Of a stretch of DNA of 64,000 nucleotides, positions 1-12,000 are shown piece by piece. The position numbers and the translations under genes are program-made. Under the pieces are notes generated by a model that saw nothing but the letters and a program-made list of their open reading frames with translations, searched no databases and was not told the DNA's origin. Origin of the DNA: Kitagawia praeruptora (taxonomy: Eukaryota; Streptophyta; Magnoliopsida; Apiales; Apiaceae); contig CM075345.1 of NCBI GenBank assembly GCA_037693485.1, forward strand, positions 87,936,001 to 88,000,000, in the 5' to 3' direction. Within the stretch, counting starts at the first letter, position 1. Each line of letters starts with the position of its first letter.

Positions 1-1
1 T

Positions 2-898
2 TTGAAGGACTATTCTCAGCCGAAACTCAATGATATCCAGTCTAGCATTATTAGGCCAGCTATTGCAGCGAACAATTTTGAGATTAAGTCTGGCACAATT
101 CAGATGGTGCAGAATTCAGTTCAGTTTGGGGGAGCTCCTACGGAGGATGCCAACATGCATGTTAGGGACTTTATCGAAATCTGCGACACTTTCAAGTGTA
201 ATGGTGTGACGGATGATGCTATCAGGTTGAGGCTTTTCCCATTCTCTCTGAGGGATAAGGCTAAGAGCTGGCTACACTCTTTACCACCTGGTTCCATTAC
301 TACATGGGAAGATCTTGCTCAGAAGTTCCTTACTAAATTCTTCCCTATGGCGAAAACTGCAGCAATAAGGAACCAGTTGACTCAATTTCAACAGCAATCT
401 GGCGAGTCGTTGTGTGAGGCTTGGGAACGCTATAAGGAGATGCTAAGGAAGTGTCCTCATCATGGCATGCCTGATTGGATGGTTATTAATGGTTTTTACA
501 ATGGGTTGGGAGCACAATCTAGGCCTTTGCTAGATGCAGCATCAGGTGGAGCTCTTTGGGCGAATAGCTATGATGAAGCTTATGAACTTATAGAGATGAT
601 GGCTGCTAATGAATATCAAAATCCAACCCAAAGGCTATCTCAAGGCAAGGCAGCAGGAATTTTGGATATAGATACAGCTTCAATGATTACGGCTCAGTTG
701 AAAGCTCTTGCTATGAAGGTGGATTCTCTTGCTAATTATGGAGTTCAGCAGATGGCTAGTGTTTGTGAGTTATGTGCGGGCGCACATGAGACGAATCAGT
801 GTGCTATCTCTTCTGAATCAGCACAGTTCGTGAGTAATTTTCAGAGACCTGCTGCACCAGTTCCAGCCACTTATTATCCTAATAATCGGAATCATCCC
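2..898 (+). pseudogene. Gag, N-terminal part, of a Ty3/gypsy gag-protease element (split by insertion)
   Basis: Open frame entering from the left edge, so the true start lies outside the window. Counting from base 2, residues about 76-170 have the retrotransposon capsid pattern (RLRLFPFSLRDKAKSWL, then a W..L...F...FFP stretch). A zinc knuckle of form CX2CX3HX4C follows at residues 255-267 (C255, C258, H262, C267). The style is that of Athila/Tat-type gag; this lineage call is from family knowledge, not a search. Gag would coat element RNA in cytoplasmic particles. At 898 the frame is cut by the 22.3-kb insertion starting at 899 and runs by chance to a stop at 964. It resumes in phase at 23192. 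No stop or frameshift is seen in this half, so the element was probably young when it was hit. Confidence 0.85.
894..898. repeat. Left target-site duplication (ATCCC) of the tandem LARD
   Basis: ATCCC lies directly before the TGTAATAACCC terminus at 899 and is matched by ATCCC at 23187-23191 directly after the GTTACA terminus. A 5-bp duplication is the normal size for LTR-retrotransposon integrase. It shows that the whole array 899-23186 occupies one insertion site inside gag. Confidence 0.95.
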
Positions 899-1539
899 TG
901 TAATAACCCGGATTTTTCAAGAAATGATTTTATTATTATTTCAATAATAGTAATGTTTTCCTAAAATGAGGAGGAATTTTTTTTTATTTTAATATTCAAT
1001 TATTTAATTATTTTCGGTTAAGTGGAGCCTGGTGCTCCTATTTACAATTTTATTGACTGAGTAGATACCTCGAGTCAATAGTTTATTTATGCAAAGATTA
1101 ATTTTGGAATGTTTATTCAGTAAAGATTTTATTTTAAATTATTGAATAATTTAGAGATTTTAAAATCCTTAGAAAATGTTTATTTTAATTATTTGAGGAT
1201 TTGTAGAAATTACTTGATTAATATATAAAATCAAGAATTTGAGATTTTACTAAAACAATAGTGTTTGTAGTATTTTTATAAAGCCCCGTAAATTGTGAAT
1301 TATGAATCACAATTATTATTTTTATGATTTGTTTTTTTTAAATTATTAATATTTGTAAAATGCATATCAATTTAGAAAATTTAGATTTAATTCTAATTCT
1401 TTCGCCAAAAGTCTTTAAAAATATTCTAGTATTTAATTATGCTAAAAAAATTTTATTTTTACAAATTAGAGTTATTAGTGTAAAATATTAATTAAAGTGT
1501 GTAGTAATTAAATGTATCGCTTTTTAAATTGTGTTGGGC

Positions 1540-1647
1540 TTGAGGCCCATTAGGTTTTCAACACAGCTCATATACATACCAGATACGCACATAAAAACAC
1601 ACACAGCCGCACAAACAAGAACGACGGGGAGAGAAAAGAGATTGGGA

Positions 1648-1679
<32 letters not shown>

Positions 1680-1852
1680 AGGAGATGATGAAGGAGGATC
1701 ATCCTCCCTCTTTTCTACAATTCAAAGTCAGCCAAGGGAGAGGAGAGGAAGGAGTGAAGGCTTGCTTGTTTCGGCCATGGAAGAAGATGAAGGTGGAGAA
1801 GATGATGAATAGTGGTGTTCTTGAGTTTTGGTTGATTAAAGAGGTATAAAAT
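1540..1852 (+). promoter_or_regulatory. Gene-promoter/leader-like stretch inside LTR 1
   Basis: GGGCTTGAGGCCCATTAGG at about 1535-1554 contains a GGCCCA element like the site II motif of plant housekeeping promoters. It is followed by a CA-rich leader, a GA tract, a purine-rich stretch with ATGGAAGAAGATGAAGG, and AAAGAGGTATAAAATC, which could be read as a TATA box or a splice donor. The same stretch lies at about 9739-10047 in LTR 2 and 17935-18245 in LTR 3. The role as the element's promoter is inferred; no transcription start can be fixed. Confidence 0.35.
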
Positions 1853-3020
1853 CTTTGTTTCAAACTTTGATTTTGTGTTTAATTAACGAGCATAAGTAGT
1901 AGTAGTTAGCAGATTTTCAAGGTTTCTAAGAGTATATTATTGTTTAGTAGTGTTTAATAAATGAATTGATGAAGTGGGTTTGTTTAGAGTAGTATGCAAA
2001 ACTGTCCAGAATTTTTCAGGGCCTGCCCTGTTTTTGCAAGTGAATTTCGAACCATTTGTGCTCTTTTCTGGGCAGTAGTGTCTTCATAAAAGTTGTTCTA
2101 TTTAGAGTCTAGTTTGTGTAGGAGAAAACGGTGCGTCGTTTGAGTTAACGAGTAAGGAGAAAACGACGTTTTAGTGAAACCCACGCAGGACACCCGAACC
2201 TCTCGGGATTCGCACTTTGGAATTATGTTTCACCTAGTTAAAATCTGTAAATTGGATTGATACTTTTATTCAGGATAAAAGAATGAATTAGAAAGATTTT
2301 AGAAAAAGATTTGGGTAAAAATATTGATTTTTCAATTTATTAAAAATGTTTGAATGTCACTGTGTTGGAAGAAACTGCTCTGTTCTTGAGTTGTATTTGG
2401 ATGGGTAATTGTCCTAGATGAACTATGTTTTTTCAGACTAAAAGTTTTATGGTGTGAAGATATTATCTTCAGTTTTGGAATCCCAGAGGTCTTGGAGGCA
2501 AAGATTAATTTTTCAATTTATGAGAATTTTTAGAATGCAAGGTGCGCGGATTTAATGAACAGTTTATGTGTTGAGTTTGGAATAATGATTCACCTAGTTA
2601 GAAAATGGTATTGAATTGGAAACTTTTATGAGATCTTTATTTGATATTCAGAAAGAAGCCCATAAAATTTGGTGATTTATGATTAATGTTTGGATTTATT
2701 AAAAATATTGGAGTATTAATAATTTGGATTATTTTTGGGTTTAATTGTGAGTCCGATTAAATATTCGGGTTAGTTGTCAAGTAATTGTTAAGTGCTAATT
2801 GCTAATTGTTAGTTTCCAAATTGTAATTTTTAAATTGTTAAGTGCTAAGTGCTAAGTGCTAAGTGCTAATTGTTATTGTCATATGAGGTATAGTTATAAG
2901 AGTTGGCTTATCGGTAAATGTTTATGTGCTAAATGGTATAAGTCGGGTCGTAGTAATTGTTAGAAGTCATAAGTGCCAACTACGTGGTGTTGGCTTAAAT
3001 GTGGATAAACTTAGTTTACT

Positions 3021-3140
3021 TTTCCTTATGTGCTAGTTGCCGCATGTCTGGGCGGGTACTTTTCCTTATGTGCTAGTTGCCGCATGTCTGGGCGGGTACT
3101 TTTCCTTATGTGCTAGTTGCCGCATGTCTGGGCGGGTACT
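3021..3140 (+). repeat. 40-bp tandem repeat x3 in LTR 1
   Basis: Three exact 40-bp copies (3021-3060, 3061-3100, 3101-3140), each with TGCTAGTTGCCGCATGTCTG followed by GGCGGGTACT. The array has the same copy number at 11216-11335 in LTR 2 and 19414-19533 in LTR 3. The tripling therefore predates the tandem. Confidence 0.93.
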
Positions 3141-6100
3141 TTTCTTATATGTTTACTTTTATGTTGCTGCAAGTTGAGGCAGCTTTTATTTTATCAAAAG
3201 CAGGGTTATAAATTGTTTTGTTGGCATGGAGGGGCTGAGCCCATAGTCCGATAAACGAATACTACATGCCGAAATTTTCTAAAAATCCCCTGCATTTTAA
3301 TTTATTTAACTTATTTGATTTCAAGGGTTTAAAGGTATAATTTGGGTGTTAACTGTTTATGTGTATATGTGTTAAGTGAATTAATTCGAGGATTATGTGC
3401 TAATTCGAGGATTAAATGTGTCTTGAAGATTAAATGGGTATTATGAGTCTTTATCGAGGGCTAAGTATGTTTTGAGGATTATTTGTTAATTAACTTGTGA
3501 CAAGAGTATGTCAATAGTATTATGGTCAAAAGTGTTAAGTGGAGTTTTGACTAAGTGTTATAACTGTGTGGTGTTATGATGTGTTAGTACTAGGAAATGT
3601 TCACTTTATATAAGGGGACTCTTCCCGTGTTGTTTGCTATTACTAAATGTCTTATGTGCATTAAGTGCTATTAGAGTAGTCAACTATAGGGAGGACACCT
3701 ATAGTTTGACTTTATGATTATTTAGTGATAATTCCGAGTTGTGTCTACTCGATATACGTGGTATGACTGACACGTACTCGTAACCATTTCAGTACCATTA
3801 GGGCGAAATCAAATTGGAGCGACGTGCAACTAAAAAGGAAGATCGTGACGTCAGGTAAGGTCCATGGAATTACTTGGACGAGGTGCGAAGGATTTGTTCG
3901 CGGTTTCTGTTTTCTGCTAAGGACCAGAGGCAAGTTTATTTACACATACTCTATCGTTCAGAGTATACCTATTTTGAATTATATAAAATGTGCGGAAAAG
4001 GGTTTTCAATCCCTAATTGCGAGTTTTTAATCTTGTGCTCCTCCTTCCAAATCATTTTATCCTTGACTCTGCTAGCGATATTAAATTATTCTCGTGCAAT
4101 AATCAAAACCCATGACTTATAATACTGTCGATGGACGGTGACATTCTTATGGTTCTACATCTCGATTTATATGTTGTATATTTATAAACTTTTGTAATGT
4201 GATAGAGGACTATATGTTATGGGGTATATATATAGATACATATACGTATATGGAACTACGTGGTAAAGGCTCCGAGGGTAGAGCGTGTATTGAGTTATCG
4301 AATTTAGCCCGCGTGTCGGGGCTATTTTGTATTGTATGTTTTCGAAAACCCGGGCAAAGCTTTTAAAAAGAATTTCACAATAATTAACCTAAAGGCAACA
4401 TCACCAATAAACCAGTGTTTATTTAAGTAATAGATGCTCCTGAGAGCATTTACTAATTAAATAAACCTCATTCGCCTAATTAAATTTATTTAATTAGATG
4501 AATATCGTTTTCAAAACGCTTTCTTTAAATCACTTTGTCCCGGAGAAATAATAAAACAATTTAATGGAGTGATTCTATCTAGTATATTATTTATCGGAGA
4601 TAGTTTATTTTCAATACGGATTAAAGATATTCCAATGGTTATAAATTGGTTACTTTCAGCTTAAACCAGCTAGATTGATATCGATATATGTTACTTGAAT
4701 GATTATTAATTATTTCTTATTGACCGAGAGTCAGTAGTAATTATTTGATAAAGTGGATAAAGTTTGGAGACTACTGGAGAGATTGTGTCTTGATTTTGAT
4801 TAGAAACACTTCAAGAGTTGTACTTGGGTGTTTTGAGGTTATTAAATATTTCAGTATTAATAGTAAATATTATTTGAATATTACTTAATAAATGAATATT
4901 AATTTGAGTATTCTTTTAAAAAGGGATTATTGAATATTTATTATTTGTTACATAGTAGTCAAATATTTATTAAATACTCTAAGTGTTTTGAAGGTTATAA
5001 AATGCTATTTAAAGGTTGTCTAAGGACTTTCATAGTCATTTAAAATATTATATTTTGAATCTATCTAGGTAAGTCACTTTTCAAAGAACTTATATATATA
5101 TGGAATTACCCTGTTGTGGTTACAAGCTTTATGCGTACCATTTTCCATGTGTGATCATAAAACCCTGTGTCGAGATTGATATCGGTACAAGTGTATATCT
5201 ATACTTGAACTCTTTTGAACTCAAAACATTTTCGAAAACCCGGTCAGGTTTTACTCTCTTGCTCGTTTTTCAAGAAATTATCGGTCGACTGAAGTCGAAC
5301 TTCAACTACTCAAGTTTTCTATCAAAATGATTTTGACAAGAAAAGAAAAAGGGGACTCTGGCAGGTGTGGGAATCGTTGATGAACGATTCCCGGGATGTG
5401 TAAGCGGCTGTGAGCCAGGCGGTCCATCAATTATTATTCCGGCCCATGTGTTGCCGAAGGATGATTACGGATGTAGTTTTCATCGAGGGTGATTACGGAT
5501 GTAGTTTTCACTCAGGGATAGTTACGGATGTAGTTTCTATCCTTCTACCGGTAGAGAAGACCCGCGGATTATTGGACTTGGATGTGGCGACTGATCATCG
5601 TCAATCCTTGTCAGGTTTTTATGTTTTCTTTAAGCCCCATCCTCCACTTTGGAAAAATACTCAAACACGGCTTCTTAGGCCTAAGTGCCAAGTAGCCGAT
5701 AGTGTTTTCAATTTTGAAAGATGATGAATTCATGCAGTATCTAGAACTGCAAGATTATTCTAACAATAATGGCACGTGCTTGTGCATTTTTGCAATTATT
5801 CAAAAGATGAAAGATGGCTCATCGGTTATTGATGTTAAATCCCAAATGTTTTGCTTCAAGAGCTTTGACTCTCTTCCTATCAGTTATTTCGGAGTTTAAC
5901 TTATCAAGTGGTTAAAGAACTTATACCCGGTACATGATGTTGTTCTGTAAGGTGTTTGATGGAAATGACATACTTATATGTATATGCTTTCAGATTGAGA
6001 AATACTAAAAATGAAACCTTCTAATGGTTGGTTTGTATATGATAATAAGAAACTATCTTAGCAGCATATTGAACTGCATATTTTGAAAAGCTCCCTAAGG

Positions 6101-6399
6101 GGTTATCAATACTATGAGGTATGGTATGTGGATAAGGTATGAGGATTACTATTGTTGACATGAACTTACTTTATTTATCTGACGTTACCCGAAATGTCAT
6201 ATATCCCCTACTGAGGTTTCATTGTTGTAAATATTTCGAAATTGATATTAAGTATCGTTATATTTCGAAAACTCCATGTGTATATTTATATATATTGTTG
6301 TGCTCTATTAATACTTGCTGGGAAATTCTTTCGCTCATACTTGCTTGTTTTAAATATTAACCTTTCAGAGGAAGGTAGATGTTTGAGGCTTATCTGCAT

Positions 6400-6474
6400 G
6401 GCTCAGAAGAAGCAGGCAGTACGCCCTTATGAAGATGATATGATCCAGAAAAGCTATAGCTGGAATAAGTTATA
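6400..6474 (+). other. Exon-like block in LTR 1
   Basis: A short coding-like block beginning MAQKKQAVRPYEDDMIQKSY lies between a TTTCAG acceptor-like site at 6364-6369 and a GTAAGT donor-like site at 6475-6480. It is repeated at the matching places in LTR 2 (from 14594) and LTR 3 (from 22792). I do not recognise the peptide. It may be a captured exon or chance. Confidence 0.25.
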
Positions 6475-6797
6475 TGTAAGTACATTGATGTGTAATATAT
6501 ATTACTTTGTACTGAGTAGTACTAGTTGCTGGTGTACTTCCCAACGAAGCTATACTAGTAGTATAAGATTTTTAAGACATAGTGCGATGTAATAGAATGG
6601 ATGTAATAAAGCTGTAAAGATTTTAGGTCTTGTTTCTAGCCCTATGACCTAAAAGATGCTTGGTGGTTGGGGTCGCAGAGTTATATTTCAGTTTTAATGG
6701 TTACAGATGGTTTAATGTTGTTAAACAGGTAATTTGATGTTAAGGATTTCCGCGTGACGACCAAATCCCTGACCCCGGATTTGGGGCGTTACAGAAA

Positions 6798-6809
6798 TGG
6801 TATCAGAGC
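6798..6809 (+). other. Primer-binding site 1 (tRNA-iMet type)
   Basis: TGGTATCAGAGC, four bases after the LTR 1 end at 6793. It is the usual plant initiator-Met tRNA primer site for minus-strand DNA synthesis and is a full 12-base match to the canonical motif. Confidence 0.93.
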
Positions 6810-9085
6810 TTAGGTTATAGTAAACTAGAAACGAGAGTGAGTAGGAGTGGGTATAGTTATGTGAGAACGTCAGAACTCATGTAGAGTTCATGTTGGACTA
6901 TTGGATATAGTACCAATGATTAAGATAAGATTTTGAGGAATATGTTGAGGTAGACTTCACTTCTTGTGGTGATGGATGTCTGCTAAAGAACTCTTAGAGA
7001 CAAGTGTTGGTTGGCAGGGGCATAGAGCGCCCGAGGCCTAAATTTAAGATGATTTTAGGGGATTCATGGAGGCAGTTATGTATTCCCCGAACTATAAGGA
7101 ATTTCAATATGATGGTGAATGATAGAAAGATGACATCTAGTATTATGGCAAGGATGAGTTGAGATAGCATCCGTACTGTTAAAATTCCAAAAAGGGAAGC
7201 AAAACAAGATCACTACGAAAGAATATTAGTCGAAGTTACGGGTATTAAATTTCTCGAGCCTAAGAGGGTTTTAGGTAATATTACAAATGGAGGGGTGGAT
7301 AGACACCGATTGTTTCAATTGATTGTAGAGACAAATGGCAAAGTTGAGGTTTGTCAATAAAGACGAGATATATTTTAAGAATCAAGGCGGACTGAGAAAG
7401 TCTGAGAGAGACTAGTACGAAGGTTGTTATGCCAAAAAGGGGTAAGCTTAAGTTGCACACGGAATTGTCATGAGGACAGGAACATGTGGTATAAATACGG
7501 TTATAATGGTGACTGGATCTAAGTATGTATTTCCAGCAATGTTCCAGAATATCGCCCACTCGACACGTGGAATTCGTCGTTGCTAGGGGCGACACCGGTA
7601 TCGAAGTCTTCTCGAAGAATAGAACGCTTGCGTGAGATGCTTGCGCCGAGTCGAATAGAACTCCTTAATATCGTAAAATGCCGATGGTTGAATGTCTAGC
7701 GACTATTACGAGTCGACGATGACGTCGGTTATCGAGCACCTTAGGGTGTGCGTGGAAAAGAAGAGCGCTACAATCGAACAATTATCCGTCAGAGGAGCCG
7801 ACATGAAAGGCATCCGTGGAGACCTTGGCATTACCCTCCTCAATTATGAATCATTTTGATTACTTCCCCAGTCTGAGTTATTTGATATCTCCCCATTTGA
7901 AACTTATGTTTATTATCTCCCCAATGTGAATTATTTGACACATCCCCGTGCATAAATTATTTGGATTACCTCCCTAATCTATTACCTATCTTGACATCTC
8001 TCCAAGAGAGAATTTTGATAAAGAATATACTCCCTCTTCGAAGTTGTTTTATTATACTCATGTCAAACCATATTGGTTTCAATTTTGCTAGAAGCTGTCA
8101 TTACACCTACTTTCAGATTTATGAGGCCCTATCGATTGATGAAATTTAAATTCCCACTTTTCTTCAAATATTGGATAATCCTATGGTGCTACAGCACCAC
8201 TTGCTTGTTGTATACCAGTATCTTTCTGGTTATCCTTTTCCTTGGAAATTGCACCTTGGAATCTGATCAATTTTAATCCAGGGTGTCCACTTGAGAATTA
8301 TTTGTCGAAAGACGATAATTATTATCTTCACTTCGAATTGCTTTCATACTTCTCAGCTTCCACTGAGACGAACAACCCTATACTTATGGGGGACACAAGG
8401 GCTATCTGTCTGTGTGATAGAAGCCTGACGGGACGCCGTCACTTGTTAGTTGTGAAATACAAGAAGGCTAACTACCTTTAGTAATGTCTCAACTGAGACA
8501 CGCAACGTGAGTTCTCTTGATCATATTGATCTCTCGGTAAATTCCCATATCTCAAATAAGGTTGACTTTAACACTCATAACTTTATGATCACCAGTGTGT
8601 AACAATTGCCTTGATATGACAGCTATCTTTTCGAAGTTTCATCATTCTTATTATCTCTAATAAATTTGAAGGGGATGCCAACCAGGTCGGCCAAGTCGTA
8701 AATTTGCTGATCAAAACTGGATTCGAACGGAATCGCCAAGAGCAAGAGCGAATCCCAAGGTGAATAGAATATCAGTGACGTATCAATAGAATTAGTGCAT
8801 TCTCTCTCTCAAGAATGTCATGTTAATAGAGTCAGTGAACTCTCTCTCTTAAGGATAGTATAATAATAGAAAGTTGGGCAAGACGTATATGTGAAAGGAA
8901 TAATGGTGGGTTATAAGACTCCAGCGATAATAGTGTCAGATAGAGAATCGAGGTTTGAATTGAGATATTGGAGAAGTTGTTTACGAAGAGACACTATCTC
9001 CTGTTTTGCAGAATAAGTGTTGATGATAAGAGAGTTAAGGAATCCCAGTAGTGGCCTTAGCTGATTCCGTGGACGGAATCCTTTT

Positions 9086-9098
9086 AAGGAGGGTAGAC
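9086..9098 (+). other. Polypurine tract 1
   Basis: AAGGAGGGTAGAC directly before the TG of LTR 2. The position and purine content fit a plus-strand primer, though two pyrimidines interrupt it. Confidence 0.8.
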
Positions 9099-12000
9099 TG
9101 TAATAACCCGGATTTTTCAAGAAATGATTTTATTATTATTTCAATAATAGTAATGTTTTCCTAAAATGAGGAGGAATTTTTTTTATTTTAATATTCAATT
9201 ATTTAATTATTTTCGGTTAAGTGGAGCCTGGTGCTCCTATTTACAATTTTATTGACTGAGTAGATACCTCGAGTCAATAGTTTATTTATGCAAAGATTAA
9301 TTTTGGAATGTTTATTCAGTAAAGATTTTATTTTAAATTATTGAATAATTTAGAGATTTTAAAATCCTTAGAAAATGTTTATTTTAATTATTTGAGGATT
9401 TGTAGAAATTACTTGATTAATATATAAAATCAAGAATTTGAGATTTTACTAAAACAATAGTGTTTGTAGTATTTTTATAAAGCCCCGTAAATTGTGAATT
9501 ATGAATCACAATTATTATTTTTATGATTTGTTTTTTTTAAATTATTAATATTTGTAAAATGCATATCAATTTAGAAAATTTAGATTTAATTCTAATTCTT
9601 TCGCCAAAAGTCTTTAAAAATATTCTAGTATTTAATTATGCTAAAAAAATTTTATTTTTACAAATTAGAGTTATTAGTGTAAAATATTAATTAAAGTGTG
9701 TAGTAATTAAATGTATCGCTTTTTAAATTGTGTTGGGCTTGAGGCCCATTAGGTTTTCAACACAGCTCATATACATACCAGATACGCACATAAAAACACA
9801 CACAGCCGCACAAACAAGAACGACGGGGAGAGAAAAGAGATTGGGAAGAGAAGAGAGAGAGAGAGAGAGAGAGAAGGAGATGATGAAGGAGGATCATCCT
9901 CCCTCTTTTCTACAATTCAAAGTCAGCCAAGGGAGAGGAGAGGAAGGAGTGAAGGCTTGCTTGTTTCGGCCATGGAAGAAGATGAAGGTGGAGAAGATGA
10001 TGAATAGTGGTGTTCTTGAGTTTTGGTTGATTAAAGAGGTATAAAATCTTTGTTTCAAACTTTGATTTTGTGTTTAATTAACGAGCATAAGTAGTAGTAG
10101 TTAGCAGATTTTCAAGGTTTCTAAGAGTATATTATTGTTTAGTAGTGTTTAATAAATGAATTGATGAAGTGGGTTTGTTTAGAGTAGTATGCAAAACTGT
10201 CCAGAATTTTTCAGGGCCTGCCCTGTTTTTGCAAGTGAATTTCGAACCATTTGTGCTCTTTTCTGGGCAGTAGTGTCTTCATAAAAGTTGTTCTATTTAG
10301 AGTCTAGTTTGTGTAGGAGAAAACGGTGCGTCGTTTGAGTTAACGAGTAAGGAGAAAACGACGTTTTAGTGAAACCCACGCAGGACACCCGAACCTCTCG
10401 GGATTCGCACTTTGGAATTATGTTTCACCTAGTTAAAATCTGTAAATTGGATTGATACTTTTATTCAGGATAAAAGAATGAATTAGAAAGATTTTAGAAA
10501 AAGATTTGGGTAAAAATATTGATTTTTCAATTTATTAAAATTGTTTGAATGTCACTGTGTTGGAAGAAACTGCTCTGTTCTTGAGTTGTATTTGGATGGG
10601 TAATTGTCCTAGATGAACTATGTTTTTTCAGACTAAAAGTTTTATGGTGTGAAGATATTATCTTCAGTTTTGGAATCCCAGAGGTCTTGGAGGCAAAGAT
10701 TAATTTTTCAATTTATGAGAATTTTTAGAATGCAAGGTGCGCGGATTTAATGAACAGTTTATGTGTTGAGTTTGGAATAATGATTCACCTAGTTAGAAAA
10801 TGGTATTGAATTGGAAACTTTTATGAGATCTTTATTTGATATTCAGAAAGAAGCCCATAAAATTTGGTGATTTATGATTAATGTTTGGATTTATTAAAAA
10901 TATTGGAGTATTAATAATTTGGATTATTTTTGGGTTTAATTGTGAGTCCGATTAAATATTCGGGTTAGTTGTCAAGTAATTGTTAAGTGCTAATTGCTAA
11001 TTGTTAGTTTCCAAATTGTAATTTTTAAATTGTTAAGTGCTAAGTGCTAAGTGCTAAGTGCTAATTGTTATTGTCATATGAGGTATAGTTATAAGAGTTG
11101 GCTTATCGGTAAATGTTTATGTGCTAAATGGTATAAGTCGGGTCGTAGTAATTGTTAGAAGTCATAAGTGCCAACTACGTGGTGTTGGCTTAAATGTGGA
11201 TAAACTTAGTTTACTTTTCCTTATGTGCTAGTTGCCGCATGTCTGGGCGGGTACTTTTCCTTATGTGCTAGTTGCCGCATGTCTGGGCGGGTACTTTTCC
11301 TTATGTGCTAGTTGCCGCATGTCTGGGCGGGTACTTTTCTTATATGTTTACTTTTATGTTGCTGCAAGTTGAGGCAGCTTTTATTTTATCAAAAGCAGGG
11401 TTATAAATTGTTTTGTTGGCATGGAGGGGCTGAGCCCATAGTCCGATAAACGAATACTACATGCCGAAATTTTCTAAAAATCCCCTGCATTTTAATTTAT
11501 TTAACTTATTTGATTTCAAGGGTTTAAAGGTATAATTTGGGTGTTAACTGTTTATGTGTATATGTGTTAAGTGAATTAATTCGAGGATTATGTGCTAATT
11601 CGAGGATTAAATGTGTGTTGAAGATTAAATGGGTATTATGAGTCTTTATCGAGGGCTAAGTATGTTTTGAGGATTATTTGTTAATTAACTTGTGACAAGA
11701 GTATGTCAATAGTATTATGGTCAAAAGTGTTAAGTGGAGTTTTGACTAAGTGTTATAACTGTGTAGTGTTATGATGTGTTAGTACTAGGAAATGTTCACT
11801 TTATATAAGGGGACTCTTCCCGTGTTGTTTGCTATTACTAAATGTCTTATGTGCATTAAGTGCTATTAGAGTAGTCAACTATAGGGAGGACACCTATAGT
11901 TTGACTTTATGATTATTTAGTGATAATTCCGAGTTGTGTCTACTCGATATACGTGGTATGACTGACACGTACTCGTAACCATTTCAGTACCATTAGGGCG

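Larger units (their letters stand above)
899..6793 (+). repeat. LTR 1 (5895 bp)
   Basis: Starts TGTAATAACCC and ends GGGGCGTTACA, so it carries the TG...CA rule. It contains a (GA)13 tract at 1654-1679, three 40-bp tandem repeats at 3021-3140 and three copies of a short GGATGTAGTTT repeat at 5461-5549. By eye it carries seven substitutions not found in LTR 2 or LTR 3. Short open frames inside it repeat in the other copies and look non-coding: the 93-codon frame at 1531 changes length when the GA tract changes length. Confidence 0.93.
6794..9098 (+). mobile_element. Internal region 1 of the LARD (2305 bp, non-coding)
   Basis: Lies between LTR 1 and LTR 2. It opens with GAAA and the primer-binding site and closes with AAGGAGGGTAGAC. 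All frames are broken by frequent stops. CTCCCC/ATTATTTGA-like units recur at 7855-7980. It probably serves only as packaging and priming sequence. About five substitutions separate it from internal region 2, most of them G-to-A or C-to-T in region 2. Confidence 0.9.

Noticed and set aside
1531..1812. 93-codon frame with RERERER run in LTR 1 and its 104-codon counterpart at 9730
   Set aside because: Frame and length change with the GA tract length between LTR copies, so it is not under coding constraint.
3021..3140. CRISPR-like array from regular repeats
   Set aside because: 40-bp units are directly abutting with no spacers, in a plant LTR.
7281..7595. 104-codon minus-strand frame in the LARD internal region
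   Set aside because: No retroviral or other family motif, and antisense to the element.
3745..8481. Sets of 60-116-codon frames in the LARD, repeated at +8195 and +16393
   Set aside because: They recur only because the 8.2-kb unit is tandemly repeated. No start context, family motif or codon bias; several are antisense to each other.
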